A stretch of 64,000 nt of DNA from Catonia carolina (Eukaryota; Arthropoda; Insecta; Hemiptera; Achilidae). This document shows positions 24,681 to 35,816 of this stretch, one piece after another. The stretch is taken from positions 1,736,001 through 1,800,000 of the forward strand of contig JAQMRL010000022.1 of the NCBI GenBank assembly GCA_035578175.1. The letters run 5' to 3'. The position numbers and the translations under genes are program-made. Position 1 is the first letter of the stretch; every line of letters starts with the position of its first letter. The notes under the pieces are model-generated. The model was not told where the DNA came from and searched no databases. It saw nothing but the letters and a program-made list of their open reading frames with translations.

Positions 24681-24724
24681 TTTGATCAGCTGACTTTTAG
24701 CTTAGGTTATTTTGAGGTTATATT

Positions 24725-25845
24725 GTTCGTGAATATGCACATGGTGCAAAATTGAACATCGAAATTATGCATCAGTTGTTTCAACAAAAATATCAGGACT
24801 CTCCTATCAAATATAGTTTCTATAGACAATATTTTAAGGGTCATTTTGATTATCCATTTGGTAGGCCTCAGATTGATATGTGTGGAACCTGTGAGGACCT
24901 AATGGTGAAAATAAAAAGTCAAACTTTAAATTACTCTGGAAAACAAGTTGCTGCAGCTGAATTACTTGTGCATAGAAGGCGAGCCAAGAAATTTTATAGT
25001 GAACTTAAAACTATACAAGAAAAATGCAAATCTGACAAAAGTGTTTTAGGGATTTCATTTGATTACATGGCAAACCTGCCTCTTCCTAATATTCCTGTAC
25101 AGGAATTACTTTATTATAATCAAGTAACAGTGAATGTGTTTTGAATCCACAATTTTTATGATGAATCAGCAATGTTTTATCTATACCATGAAGGTGTAGC
25201 AAAAAAGGGGGCCATGAAGTGTGTTCCTTTCTATGGGATTACATAAAAAAATTATGTTTCTGATTCTACTTCTGAAATCAGTACTACCCATTCCGGGGAC
25301 ATTCTTGGTTACCATGTGACCGTGATTTTGCATGTGCAAAAAGATTAAATCGTCGCACTGATAGCATATATTCTATTAAACAATATTGTGAGCTGTTAAT
25401 ATCTTCAGCAGTAAACAGATGATTCATGGTTGCTCTGGTTTCTTTAGAAATTATTTTTAATTTCAAAGTTTGGTGTAACCATTATTATAAGAAAAATGCC
25501 ATTTCTGTTGAAATACAGTTCAAAAACATTCCAAGAAATCAAAAAATGACTTTTACAGTTTCTACATACAAATAGTTTTTATATCTCTCTGGCCAAAGAG
25601 CTGGCACTGTTCGAGTCAAACCTTTTATTAAAATAAATAGTGTTGTTACACATACATTCCTCCTACGAAGCAGTCCATTTGGAAATAAAGTATCTTTACC
25701 AGATGCAAATCCATACCCTGATGGAAAAGTGGCTAATTATAAGAAAAAGATTGAAGATTTGAATAAACTAATGCATTAAATACCACATGAATACAAAGAA
25801 TTTTACCAAAACATTTTGCTTTTGCCAGTTTATGAAAGATGAGTA
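24725..25845 (+). pseudogene. Transposon-encoded protein with CDRDF-type motif, decayed
   Basis: The first 130 codons from 24752 are open and encode YFKGHFDYPFGRPQIDMCGTC (quoted in part), a lysine-rich helix with VAAAELLVHRRRAKKFY, and FDYMANLPLPNIPVQE. After a stop, YDESAMFYLYHEGVAKKG follows. In another frame at about 25287-25420, YPFRGHSWLPCDRDFACAKR and a YSIKQY block are readable, then a 'VKPFIKINS' strand. This order matches a family of insect and cnidarian transposon proteins usually annotated as uncharacterised, with a presumed RNase H-like DDE fold. At least four stops or frameshifts are present, and the segment that should hold the central acidic motif is degraded. The catalytic role is therefore inferred. 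Confidence 0.75.
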
Positions 25846-26689
25846 TTAATCAGGAGCGAAAATATTTTTTATTTTGCGTATTATTTCATTAAAATCATTA
25901 TTATAACATAAGAAGTAGTTTTATAAAAAAATAAATCGTGTATTATAAGAATTTTTTTAAAAATAAGATATGTTTACTAATATCAGCTGTAATTTTTTTG
26001 GTGTTTAGTGAAGAAACAACCTAAGTCCAAATTTAAATATTAAAATATTTCTTGCAGTTTTAATTTCAACTTTTCAAAAACAATTTCTGCTAATGAAACT
26101 AGTCATTGCACATATGTCTAAAAAATTTCAGAAAAAAAAATTAATTTTTAAGGCTTGAGATAGTTTTTTGTCGTTTACCGTAAAATACAGAAAGTGGACA
26201 TAGGTTGTTTCTTAAATAACCGATTCAAATAAATATAGTGAACAATCGACAACCTAGAAAGTATTTAAGACGTTCGTATCTAACAAATACATCTAACTGC
26301 TTACATTTAATCAAGTCTTGTTAAACAACTTGTTAACTTTCGGTTCAACTTGTTAGGCTCTTGTGTACGCTTGTGTCAATACCAACGGGCCATCAGTGAC
26401 GAAGTCGAAATTTGTTGTGTACAGGACCTAGTTCACCGTACTTAAATCTTTTAATCTCCAACAGGCCTAATACTTTTTCAAAAGTTATACCACTTATTGC
26501 AATGTAATAACGAATGAAATTTACTTTTTAATTATTTTCCGATTCTGTAAGTGGAAAAAATTATTAACACCGTAATAACTTTTATTAAAAAATTGTATAA
26601 TATATAATATAAATATTTTTTTTAAATACGTAATTTATTTAAATTAAATATTTAATGCATTGATTATAGAACAATAAACCATTATAAAC

Positions 26690-27290
26690 AACAAACTTCT
26701 ATAGCGTCCGTGCTGCGCAAGGATTTTTGGAAACCTAAGAGGGTTGTTTTAAATAAATTGGTTTATTTCTTTTCCCGGTTTCGCTCCACTGTTTATTTTT
26801 TTCTAGTTATAACTTTACTTAATAGCATTATTTAAGATTTTCAGAATACTGCTCTTTAGAAATGTAAAAAAAGTATATTGATTTACAGTATTTGCCTCTT
26901 TACTAAAATTTAGAAGAAAGTGATCGAAATTCGAATTCAGTTATTATTTTCGGTATGACTCGCAGAATATACATCCCGATTTTTATAATTGTAGCTGTTT
27001 GGGAATATTTAAAAATAATATGCATAGCTTCTAGGTTAGTCATCCCTTTTTACCTCATAAGTACAAATACTATACTTTTTCTCTTCAACCCGTTGTGGTG
27101 AATTTTAGTATTCTAGATGTGATGAATTGTAGTAGTGAATGTCACCAATTGTGGTGAATGTAGTATTCTATGTGGTGAATTTTAGTATTCTAAGTGATCG
27201 GGAAGTTAAGAGAATCAGTGATGCGTGAGTAAGTGAGCCAATCAGTGAAGTCTTGCGCAGTTATATGTATATATTATACACCCTGCAGTA
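26690..27290. repeat. Interspersed repeat, family E, copy 2
   Basis: It opens with a GC-rich ctatagcgtccgtgctgcgc segment, contains the minisatellite at 27095-27195, and ends with the TCAGTGA-type words shared with 22085-22260, followed by gcagttatatgtatatatta. It could be the end of a non-LTR or non-autonomous element. No coding sequence. Confidence 0.5.
27095..27195. repeat. Imperfect minisatellite (about 25-45-bp units)
   Basis: Variants of gtggtgaattttagtattcta occur three to four times in a row. Confidence 0.8.
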
Positions 27291-28656
27291 CAGAAAAATG
27301 CAACTGACAATAAGCCAATGATGAGTAAGACGTTGTCATATCGCACAACTGGTAGTAACCCTTGCTTGACTCGGCAAAGTTCAAGTAACTAAAGTTTCTT
27401 TCGTACTTACTTGTTCCAGTCCTATTTTTCTTTTTGATAAATTTAAAATTATTTCGAAGGTGTAGCGGTTTGTTTCTTTATTACGGTCACACTTGTTTGT
27501 CACGTTATGGGTAGATCAGAATTACAAAATTACAATTCACAGTGTGTTTATGGCAATAAATTGATGACAATGTACTCCCAGAAAACTATTTTGCCTGATT
27601 TTAACATATAATATTCAGCAACCGACTGCGTTTAAGAATCGGAAGATTCATGGATGCTTAGATTCCAAAATTTCCACTATCATTCATTTGTTTGAACCAC
27701 TACAGTACTATACTACACTATACTGTACTATAGTACAGAAGACTATAACGATCGTGAAAATACTTAAGTCGAAATCATGTTATTCCTAGTTTATTCATTA
27801 ATTGTGAGTTTTTGTTGAAAATTGTGTTGTAGATAACAAATTGTTCATTAGAAACTAAGGTAATGCGTAAAACGTATTCCACTCTTTCTTATCGCTTTCA
27901 CTTTTTAAGTGACACTTTCTTGACGTTACAAAATGTTCCACTTTATATTTTATCATTTACTTTCACTATTTTAGGCATAAAATTTAGCCTAAATTCTGTG
28001 TTATTTTTTACTTTCACTTTTTCAGACGTCACAACAATTCCACTTTCTCTTTAATTGTTTACTTATTGGTTTAAATCTTTATTGTCCAATTTCGTGATAA
28101 AATTATCTGTGACTTGTTTAGCAGAAACTATAATAATTATGGTTTGGAGTTTCTATTTTGATAATTACAGTACTGTACCAATTGTTTTAGTTTTACATGA
28201 AGTAAAATACCCTAATGTTTCAAAATTGAAAATTAGTTCCGCTATAGCAAAGCTGAGCTTCTTTAAAGAGGTGAGCAGAACTAAGCTAGTAAGTTAAAGA
28301 TTATATATCATCTAGCGAAAGAAATTCAATTGACCTACAACACATAACCGTTTCCCAATCTCTTTTTTGAAAAATGACCCAAGGTAGTTTTCAAGATTTA
28401 TAATAGCTACATTATGGTTTGGAAAGTATAATGGAATATAGCTTCTTGAATATTTTCTTGGCTGTAAATTCTGGTTTATTCCAGAGACATATATGAATTA
28501 TGAGAATAATGTAAACAATGAATTTTTTAAATTAGTTATTAAAACTGTTTATAATTTTTGATATCCAATAGATGTTTTAAGTTAATTCCTGCATGCATTC
28601 TGTTTAGGTATAATGCCTACTAAAATATTTGTACTTTCTTTTATGATAATACACAA
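27291..28656. other. AT-rich DNA, no gene seen
   Basis: Two adjacent open frames (27863-28054 and 28055-28297, plus) are hydrophobic or low in complexity and match no family. A cluster of tactatac/actgtac words at 27700-27740 is a short simple repeat. Confidence 0.35.
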
Positions 28657-28719
28657 GAGCGTCGATTATCCGAACGTCAGTCATCCGAACCGTCCATTAT
28701 CCGAACACCATCGATGGAA

Positions 28720-28905
28720 ATAATACATATTTGCTCACACAGCCTTTACTACCCTAAAAACTGCAATGCTATGGTGCGAAAAACAGCATGAATTTAGTGC
28801 TTCTGAAGCCTTGTTACTAAAAGGAATGAGAGATATTGGTGCCAGAAAAATAAGTTCAGTCTTAATTCAAAAGAAATTTTAGATTTTTTAAATAATTACT
28901 GTATA
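28720..28905 (+). pseudogene. Tigger/jerky-type transposase, extreme C-terminus
   Basis: The translation has LKTAMLWCEKQHEF, a leucine-rich spacer, then LLKGMRDIGARKISSV and a Q-rich end. This follows the pattern 'alkwlE-Q ... l-lkrlrDiAarKr-s-lkQ-kItdFF' at the end of pogo/Tigger and jerky-family proteins. A stop replaces part of the final 'ItdFF'. The catalytic DDE domain is absent. Confidence 0.75.
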
Positions 28906-28914
28906 GTACGAACG

Positions 28915-29430
28915 AGGTTTGTTCGAAAAATGACGAGAATTTTAGTTTTTCTTAAACAATCTTTATTTGTTCATCTATATCAATTTTGTCTGCTTCAAAG
29001 TAATCCCCCTTAGATATGATACACTTGTGCTAGAGCTTTTCCCAATCTTGGAAGCATTTGTGTAACTCACTTTTTGGTATAGCTTTCAGTTCCTTTAGTT
29101 ATTCTGGTTTTATGTCATCATTAGTGGTAACACCTCGTCCTTTCATGGTTTTCTTCAGCTTTGGGAATAGAAAGAAGTCGCCGGGGACCGTGTCCGGTGA
29201 ATATGGTGGCTGAGGTAACATAATGGTGTTTGTTGTTTGCCAAAAAATTACGGACAAGCAATGAAGTGTAAGCGTGAGCATTATCGTGATGCAATTTCTA
29301 CGAGCGGTGTTGGCAAAATTCTGAACATTTTCAGCGGATTGCTTCACGCAAACCACGCATAACTCCCAAAAAATATTTCTTATTGATCAAATTACCACTG
29401 GCAGGAACACTCGCACAAGTATGTTAAACC
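28915..29430 (-). pseudogene. Mariner transposase C-terminal half, nested
   Basis: On the minus strand the fragment reads from a 'LGVMRGLREAI'-like stretch (about 29395) through a frameshifted HHDNA block (catalytic second Asp). It then reads LPQPPYSPDTVPGDFFLFPKLK, quoted here only as the landmark PYSPDxxPxDFF that holds the third catalytic Asp, followed by DDIKPE, a stop, LKAIPKSELHKCFQDW and CIISKGDYFE to the natural end near 28950. A mariner-type terminal repeat (cgaacgaggtttgttcgaaaaatgacgag region) lies at about 28908-28940. The 5' half is missing. Confidence 0.85.
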
Positions 29431-29655
29431 ATATTTCCTAACGGATTTTACGTAGTTTACTTTGTTAATTTATTCAGTTTCGAAATTCTGTATTTTTCCC
29501 TTTATTTTTACGATCTTATTGATTGTAATCTACAATTTCAATAAATTAGTGTTTTTTTTTAAATCAAAGTTTATGTATTTAGCGTATTTGATTGACCGAA
29601 CTATTTGATTATCAGAATCACTCTGGTCCCAATTAGTTCGGATGCTCCACTGTAA

Positions 29656-31509
29656 CTCCAAATTCATTTACATTCTTTCCACAAAACTGTTAGAATAAAA
29701 TACTGAAATTTTAACCAATTTATTTATTGTAGGCTACTTAAGTTATTAAGAGCAAAAGGTTTTGTTTAAAATGATTAGTAATATAAATTCTTTTATTTTA
29801 CGGCTCTCTCAGTTGCGAATTGAAGCTTCACGTAAGATATCAGTGTCCAAAGTTATGAAAACTATTAAAAAAACAAAACGTGCCTTTGAAATTAAAATAA
29901 TTTCAAGCACTCAAGTAAATAACCTTTGCAGGAGTTGTTTTTTTATAATGAACATTTCATTGAATTATTTTTCAGTAGAAGTTCATTTATTAACGGAAAT
30001 CACATTATATTATAATTTTTAATTACTGTTCATTGTAATAAATCTTATATTTTATATCAGGCGCTAATAAAGAATACAAATGAAGGCGGGATGTAAACGT
30101 CATGTGACTTAGAGGCCACCAACCGTATACACTCGACATTACCAAGTCTTGCCGTCGCTGGATCCGCAAAACTTGCGACTGGAATTACTATTTAACGTTC
30201 TGCTTAAGTGCTAAGCAATGAAACAGTAATTTTATCAAGAAATTATGGATGGGGAGATATATCATGTTAAGCCTTTAAAAAAAAATTAAATGTTTTTTAA
30301 GTTTTTGAACATGATAATTATTCTTAAGCCTGTGAGTTCATAAAGATGTGTGACAAATCATATCTAAACATATTTTGATAGTTTTAAAACAATATAAGAA
30401 TAGCAGATAAAAAATAAACGAATTAGTCTGACATCAAAATATCATCAGACCGAAGTTAGTTTAGTGTAAAAATTTAATATATCAAGGATAAAACTTGAAC
30501 TCGTGATGTAAATGTGCATTGAACACTGCACCATGAAATACTGTGATAATATAGTAAAACATGGTTTAGAGAAAAATTCTTGCAAATTATTTTGAAGACA
30601 ATTAATTTAATCTGTCATTTTTTTTCTTTTAAATTAATGGTGAGCTAAAATTCTTAAACATTTCATATAGATAAATACTTTTTGAAAGTAAATGTAAAAT
30701 CCATAAATATATTATAATTCATAAGAATACATATTACAAAGAAATTTTAAGACAAATATTAAAATAGAAAGTAACATTAGGCCTACCATTAATTTTTATT
30801 CAATATTTTGTTGTATGAAAACTGTAATAGAATGGTTAGTCTACTGTTAACATGATAATAGTCTTAAGGGTTCCAAGACCGTCACAGGAGATGGAAGAAA
30901 GCAGGACCATACAATTTCCATTACATCACCTCCTTTATTTATAATACAAAAGCAATGCCAGAGAAAAATATCCCCTTAAATATTTGAAAGATGTATTCAT
31001 TACCATATCAGAAGTTATGTAATTAATCATCATCATTGTAGGCGGTAATATATGTCTATTATTTAAAATTAAACAATACTTTAAGGTAATTAAAAAATAT
31101 TCTTAATTCCACCGTTTTAATACACAGTTTTATATTTATTCTGTTTCATTGCTGTACTTAATTAGAACATAAAGAGTTTTGTAATCGCCTTTGTATCTTC
31201 TCTAAGTTTATTTTTTATGAATATTGTTTATATTTCACTTTGTAGGTATACTACAAGTGTTGGTGCTTACGGTGTTCTTTTCATTTTTTGCTGCAGGATA
31301 TGTAACTCCTGCATAACATCTTTCCAATATGAACCATGCATATTAGTCGGTAAATTAGCACATTTTTTAAAATTGTTTTAATAATTTTTAAATTAACTTT
31401 TATTTACTTCATTTGTAACAATATTTTATATCATAATATTAATGTTTCTTGCTGTTTCCCGAAAAAAACTGCAAGATATCGCAAGAGCGAAGGGTTATAG
31501 GGCAGTTAA
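29656..31509. other. AT-rich DNA, no gene seen
   Basis: An open frame at 29762-30022 (plus) is basic but matches nothing. A GC-richer patch at 30070-30200 was not identified on either strand. Confidence 0.4.
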
Positions 31510-31960
31510 ATTCTGTCCTTTGAAATGATAAATAATTATAGAAAGGAGACGAAGATTAATATTTATCAAGCTATCCTGGAGACTGTGTGTACCTATGGAG
31601 CGGAAGTGTGGGTATTGACTAAGAGGCAGAAAGATCGCCTAAAAGAGGTGGAGATGGATTTCTTGAGGCGGAGCTGTGGTTTGTCATGTATCGATCGAAT
31701 TCCAAAATTAGAAGAAGAATTGGGATTTAAGGAGATATCATGGATACTATATCCCGGAAGCAATTTAAATGTTTTGGCCATTTGCAGAGGATAGAAGATG
31801 GTAGGTGTCCAAAGAGGGTATAGGAGCAGACGCCAGCCGGTAGAAGAAGGAGGGGTAGGCCGCAGGTGACGTGGTTGGATGGTGTGCAGGAGGCAATGTC
31901 TCTGCGGCGGCTTTCCGATGGTGACTGGCAAGTCAAAGAGAGGTATAATAATGTATAGTA
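31510..31960 (+). pseudogene. RTE-like reverse transcriptase, C-terminal fragment
   Basis: An 89-codon frame (31525-31794) reads KINIYQAILETVCTYGAEVW, then VEMDFLRRSCGLSCIDRI. One frameshift later come the 'FGHLQRIEDGRCPKRV' block, an RRRRGRPQVTWLDGVQEA stretch and a final DWQVKERY near the end, about 31950. The blocks are in the family's order and only small indels separate them. It is 5'-truncated and inactive, close in type to 17036-17416. Confidence 0.85.
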
Positions 31961-33374
31961 CATATGCCTAATATTGTAGCGGTAGCTTAACTTCTTTAAA
32001 ATATTTTTCAAGTATTCCAAGCGGAAATTTAACCAAAACCGTCAGTTGCGCAATCGCACGTTACTTACTGAGCCCCTTAAAATAATCTGTTAATTTAAAA
32101 ATACAATATCCTCAGTTTCGCGTCCCATTTATATATCATGTAATTCAAATTGAGATATTTCTGTTGATTCCAACATCGAAATTTTAGACAAATATTATGA
32201 AAGACATATTGGACAGCTTAAATGGTATCCTGGGCAAAACTCATGGCGCCTTGCTATCGTTACACGATACGTTTTTTATACGTTTTTATACGTTTTTCGA
32301 AACTACAGAATTTAGGCCCCAGATGCACTTCAGAGAGAAAATCTTCTTACAATATTAAAGAAAATTGTTAAGTTTACTACAAAATTGAATGTAATATTTT
32401 TCGCAACATTAGTTTAAAGAAAATTTGCGATTTTCTGTAAGTACCCGTATTACAAAATTGGTGAATTCCACATTAAGTCGTACCACTTTGTTTACTATTC
32501 AAAATTAATAGTTGCAGATAGAATAATGGATGAAATAAAGTACTGCTTAAAGATTTTATTTATTAGTTAATTTATTATTGTACTAAAATAAATAATAATT
32601 AACCTTAAGTCAGAAAACGTATTTAGGAATTAATAGAATTCTGATAATATAGTGTAAACCTGTTAAGGGTCATATAAATAGAATTTATATTTACTCAGTA
32701 ATCTTTTAAGTTTACGTCGTGGATTTCCTTGACATTTCATGAGCAAGAGGGTTTGTGTGATGTATCGTTCGAAAACTGCCGTTGTGGGATTTGGAGACTT
32801 CAGAAGTGTGGAATGGTCGTAGATAACGTACGTACGGTGAAGCTTCTTCGTTTTTACACAAACAAATTTATCCTGAAAAAATATTCTTTGAGTTCATTTC
32901 TTCCCCACAAAAATATTGGTGAAAAACTTTTTTAATACCAATACAGATGGTCGATATTACTATGTTAGTTTTATGATATTATGGCATAGACAATATAATG
33001 TGTCTGAATGTAAAATGTATTATTTTTAAATTATAATAAAAACAACTTTACCGTGTATACTTATTTTAATACAGATTAGTGATAAATTTTAATATAATAG
33101 GTTGACGGAAAAATCAAATAAGTTTCCTCGTGTTTTAAAAAGCTGCTGGATGCTGGATTAGAAAAACAAATTAATTTTCAAAAGAATTTTCAAAATCACC
33201 TAAATAAGTTAGTTTACTTAAAAAGGAAATAAGTGACAAAGGGTAACCAATTTCACGACAAAAATTATACCAATTAAATGTCGTTTTAAAGTTAGTTTTA
33301 GTTACATTTCTATTTTTAATTATGTAATTAATTTGAAACGATTATTATGCACGGTGAAAATTATCCATTAGAAC
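31961..33374. other. AT-rich DNA, no gene seen
   Basis: The small frame at 32729-32935 (plus) is cysteine-rich at first glance but without a known motif. A triplicated ttatacgtttttatacg word at about 32275-32296 is the only structure. Confidence 0.4.
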
Positions 33375-33600
33375 GAAAAAAACAAAATACGAACAGTATA
33401 TAAGACCAGATTGGATATACAATGTACAACTGTGATGCTACGATAAACTATTAAGAACAAAGCGCATTCAGACGCAATACAGAACAAAATATAACATAGA
33501 ATATGAACACTATGTTCCTATTAAGCCTACATAACCAACAGCAACTTAGACCATACGTCACAGATACAGCAAAAGATCTTCTTAATTCTATACTCAACAA
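33375..33600 (+). pseudogene. Probable jockey-like reverse transcriptase scrap
   Basis: A weak match: YIRPDWIYNVQL (compare 'LRPIWTYGIQLW'), then LLRTKRIQTQYRTK in the place of the 'NIKRIQTFQNKILR' helix, and a later TDTAKDLLNS segment. Several stops are present. It is the least certain of the jockey-like fragments. Confidence 0.45.
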
Positions 33601-33694
33601 ATATTAAACACACACAGATCCGCAGATACACCACATGCATTCGTGACCATATTCATAGCATTTAATTACGATTCAATAAGACTTAATTAACCAT

Positions 33695-33845
33695 ACTTTC
33701 TTACGAATGGTCGGCCTGAGCTGCACAAAACTACATCTCATTTAAATGTCACACATATCATCCCCTTCTCATTGGGTCACAGGATTGCTTATTGTTCTAC
33801 ATTGAACAGATTCCAACGTGCACAAATTAGAGATTTCAAAAACAT
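33695..33845 (+). repeat. SINE, family A, 5'-truncated copy
   Basis: Matches, in opposite orientation, the body of 15478-15838: gaatggtcggcctga, ctcattgggtcacagg and ttgcttattgttctacattgaacagatt. It ends in caaattagag. The tRNA-like head is missing. Confidence 0.8.
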
Positions 33846-34089
33846 ATTTGTACCAGGTATGAATTTAATTCGTAGAAGACTGAATCGCCAAGTTCTTTTC
33901 CAACAAAACTATATTACATGCATTTACTGTTGAAAGTAGGTAGTTCACATGAACAAATGTTTCAGGCATTGACTGTGACATTATTTATGTGGTCGACCGA
34001 CCATCGCTCGTAGATTATTCCTATCTGTATCAATAAAAAATATTGTGATTTTATCTGTACAATTTTCCAAAATGCCCTAAGTTTTGTTT

Positions 34090-34510
34090 CTACGCTAGAT
34101 CTACTACGTAAATACCGAAAATAAGTTCAGCTGAATTTTTGTCTGTTTCTCTGTTTGTCGTATGTTACGGCATCACGCAAGAACCGCTGAAGCAAATTTA
34201 ATAAATTCCGGTATTTAGGTTCTGGATATAATCGAAATGAAAATAGGCTACAAATGTTTTTAATATCACAAAGGGATAGGGGAGTTCAGAGGGAGGGGTA
34301 AACAAAAACTATGAATATCTCCGTTAAAAGTTAGTGTATCAAAAATGTTATATAATCGAAATTACGAAACGGTTAAGGACAAACAAGTTTTTATTATATA
34401 AAGTTTTTCATTTTCATTCATAATAACGGAGATATTACCAATTAAAAGAAAAATAAAAATAATATTTTTAGAAAATAAACAGAACTATAAACAAAGCCCT
34501 ACGCGGCGGT
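34090..34510. repeat. Probable interspersed repeat ending in a CGCGG box
   Basis: Contains tgtttgtcgtatgttacggcatcacgcaagaaccgctgaagcaaattt (given in parts), a style common in insect interspersed repeats, and ends with ccctacgcggcggtaaaacccg. A second copy of the same family was not found in the window, so the class is open. Confidence 0.4.
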
Positions 34511-34915
34511 AAAACCCGTATTCATTCAGTCAGTTATTTACCTTTCCACTCCACCAGTACCCTATACACCCATTCTCGGCCACATTGTCAAAAATGTATC
34601 AGTCGTCTTAATAGTTCGTTAGTTAACCATCCAAGAGTTCCTATTGAGATTTACCTTTTATTTGTCATGAAAATAATAAAGCGGAGCATTTCTTAATTTA
34701 AAAACACCAAGATCTCGCTTTTATTATCTGTCCAACTATATACTTTTTTCCCATTGATACTAATACTGACGTTGAACGGAGGTAGATATCAACGAATGAT
34801 TAAAGAATATCAGACCTGACAGGGATCGAACTCGGTACCCCAACCGACTGTCCACAGCACCAAGAAAACCGTTCCAAAAATGGATATTTTAGCTAGTAGC
34901 AATATAAGTTACAAA
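34511..34915. other. Mixed DNA, no gene seen
   Basis: The segment aatatcagacctgacagggatcgaactcggtacc at 34806-34841 resembles the reverse complement of a pol III B box region (GGTACCGAGTTCGATCCC), so an old SINE head may lie here on the minus strand at about 34780-34880. Confidence 0.3.
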
Positions 34916-34979
34916 TATGAGGTGTGGCTATTAAATAACGAGACTGACGTAAAAAAATTTATTTTTATTTTATACATAA

Positions 34980-35567
34980 TCACTTATTGTTACCTTCAAT
35001 GTACACTCCTTCTCTATCCCTACAACGCTCCATGCGAATTTTCCATTGTTGGAAACAGTGCTGGAAGTCATCTTCTGTCAGCTCCTTCAGGACACGTGCC
35101 GCTTTCTCTTTTACAGCTTCCACAGACTCAAATCTTGTCTTTTTAATGTAGATTTCACCTTAGGGAACAGGTAGAAGTCACGTGGTGCAAGATTTGGTGA
35201 ATAAGATGGATGTTCTAACACTGAGATGTTGTATTTAGCTAGGAACCTCTTGACAGATAACGTGGAATGAGCTGGCGCATTGTCTTGGTGGAGAACCCAT
35301 GATTTGTCCTTCCACATTTCGGGGCGTTTTTCCTTACTCTTTGACGTAGTTTAGAAAGTACCTCAAGGTAGTAATATTGATTAATTGTTTGATCTCAGGA
35401 ACCCAGTGAAGGTACACAATTTCATGGATATCAAAAAAAGCCAACGTCATTGCTTTAAATTTTGACTTGCTCAATCGAGCTTTTTTGGCTCTCGGAAGTT
35501 TGACTCTTCCAGAGCATGGATTGGCGCTTCGTTTCCAAATCATAAGTAAAAAACCACGTTTCATCAC
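34980..35567 (-). pseudogene. Mariner transposase, catalytic domain to C-terminus
   Basis: On the minus strand it begins abruptly at the arm junction with CDETWFFTYDLET (first catalytic Asp; frame +1 relative to the next stretch). It continues through LPRAKKARLSKSKFKAMTLA and VYLHWVPE, then VLHQDNAPAHSTLSVKRFL (second Asp) and YSPNLAPRDFYLFPKVK (third Asp, the D34D spacing of mariners). After a frame change the C-terminal helix (ELTEDDFQHC-like, read in the arm) ends at about 34980. All three catalytic positions survive, but frameshifts and loss of the N-terminal DNA-binding domain make it inactive. Confidence 0.9.
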
Positions 35568-35750
35568 AAGGTCAAATCTGCATTAAAAGGGACAAGATTT
35601 GAGTCTGTGGAACCTGTAAAAGAGAAAGCGGCACGTGTCCTAAAGGAGCTGACAGAAGATGACTTCCAGCACTGTTTCCAACAGTGGAAAACTCTCATGG
35701 AGCGTTGTAGGGATAGAGAAGGAGTGTATATTAAAGGTGGCAATAAGTGA
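35568..35750 (+). pseudogene. Inverted second copy of the mariner transposase C-terminus
   Basis: Open on the plus strand: TRFESVEPVKEKAARVLKEL, DDFQHCFQQWKTLMERC, ending with a stop at 35748-35750. It is the mirror of the left arm, and its frame is better preserved than the left copy. Confidence 0.85.
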
Positions 35751-35816
35751 TTATTTATAAAATAAAATCAAAATTTTTACAACGTCAGTCTCGTTATTTA
35801 ATAGCTACACCTCGTA

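Larger units (their letters stand above)
24476..26226 (+). mobile_element. 1.75-kb TIR DNA transposon, unassigned superfamily
   Basis: The ends are inverted repeats of about 36 bp beginning GAATCGGTTATTTAAGAAAC at 24476, mirrored at 26226. The subterminal word AAGAAACAACCTAWGTCC recurs near 24488, 24572 (diverged), 24630 and 26010, and inverted near 24657-24675 and 26194-26212, a likely array of transposase-binding sites. It encloses the decayed open frame at 24725-25845. The 4-bp duplication would fit the Sola superfamily, among others. That is an inference from target-site length alone. Confidence 0.8.
24472..26230. repeat. 4-bp target-site duplication AAAT
   Basis: AAAT at 24472-24475 and 26227-26230 flanks the terminal inverted repeats exactly. 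Confidence 0.7.
28657..29655 (+). mobile_element. Internally deleted Tigger/pogo-like element with nested mariner
   Basis: The left end (about 28657) reads gagcgtcgattatccgaac followed by two more ATCCGAAC words. The right end reads, in reverse complement, acagtggagcatccgaac (about 29636-29654). Terminal 'CAGTGGAGCgtc..ATTATCCGAAC' repeats are typical of Tigger/pogo elements. Only about 60 bp separate the left end from the transposase C-terminus, so most of the gene was lost before or after insertion. The mariner fragment (28915-29430) sits between that C-terminus and the right end. Confidence 0.7.
34918..35814. mobile_element. Mariner derivative with two 3' ends (foldback)
   Basis: The element is flanked by TA dinucleotides (34916-34917 and 35815-35816), the mariner target. 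Its two ends (GAGGTGTGGCTATTAAATAA and its inverse) are the same 3' terminal repeat. The inverted arms are about 244-247 bp (34918-35161 and 35568-35814), each encoding the end of the transposase. Only the central 406 bp are single copy. The N-terminal half of the transposase is replaced by an inverted second 3' end. Confidence 0.85.

Noticed and set aside
27863..28297. Two abutting hydrophobic frames as a membrane protein gene
   Set aside because: AT-driven composition, different lengths of Phe/Leu/Ile runs, no conserved residues, no splice signals. Could not be supported.
31593..32020. Two overlapping open frames on the minus strand
   Set aside because: Shadows of the RTE-like fragment at 31510-31960, which has conserved blocks on the plus strand.
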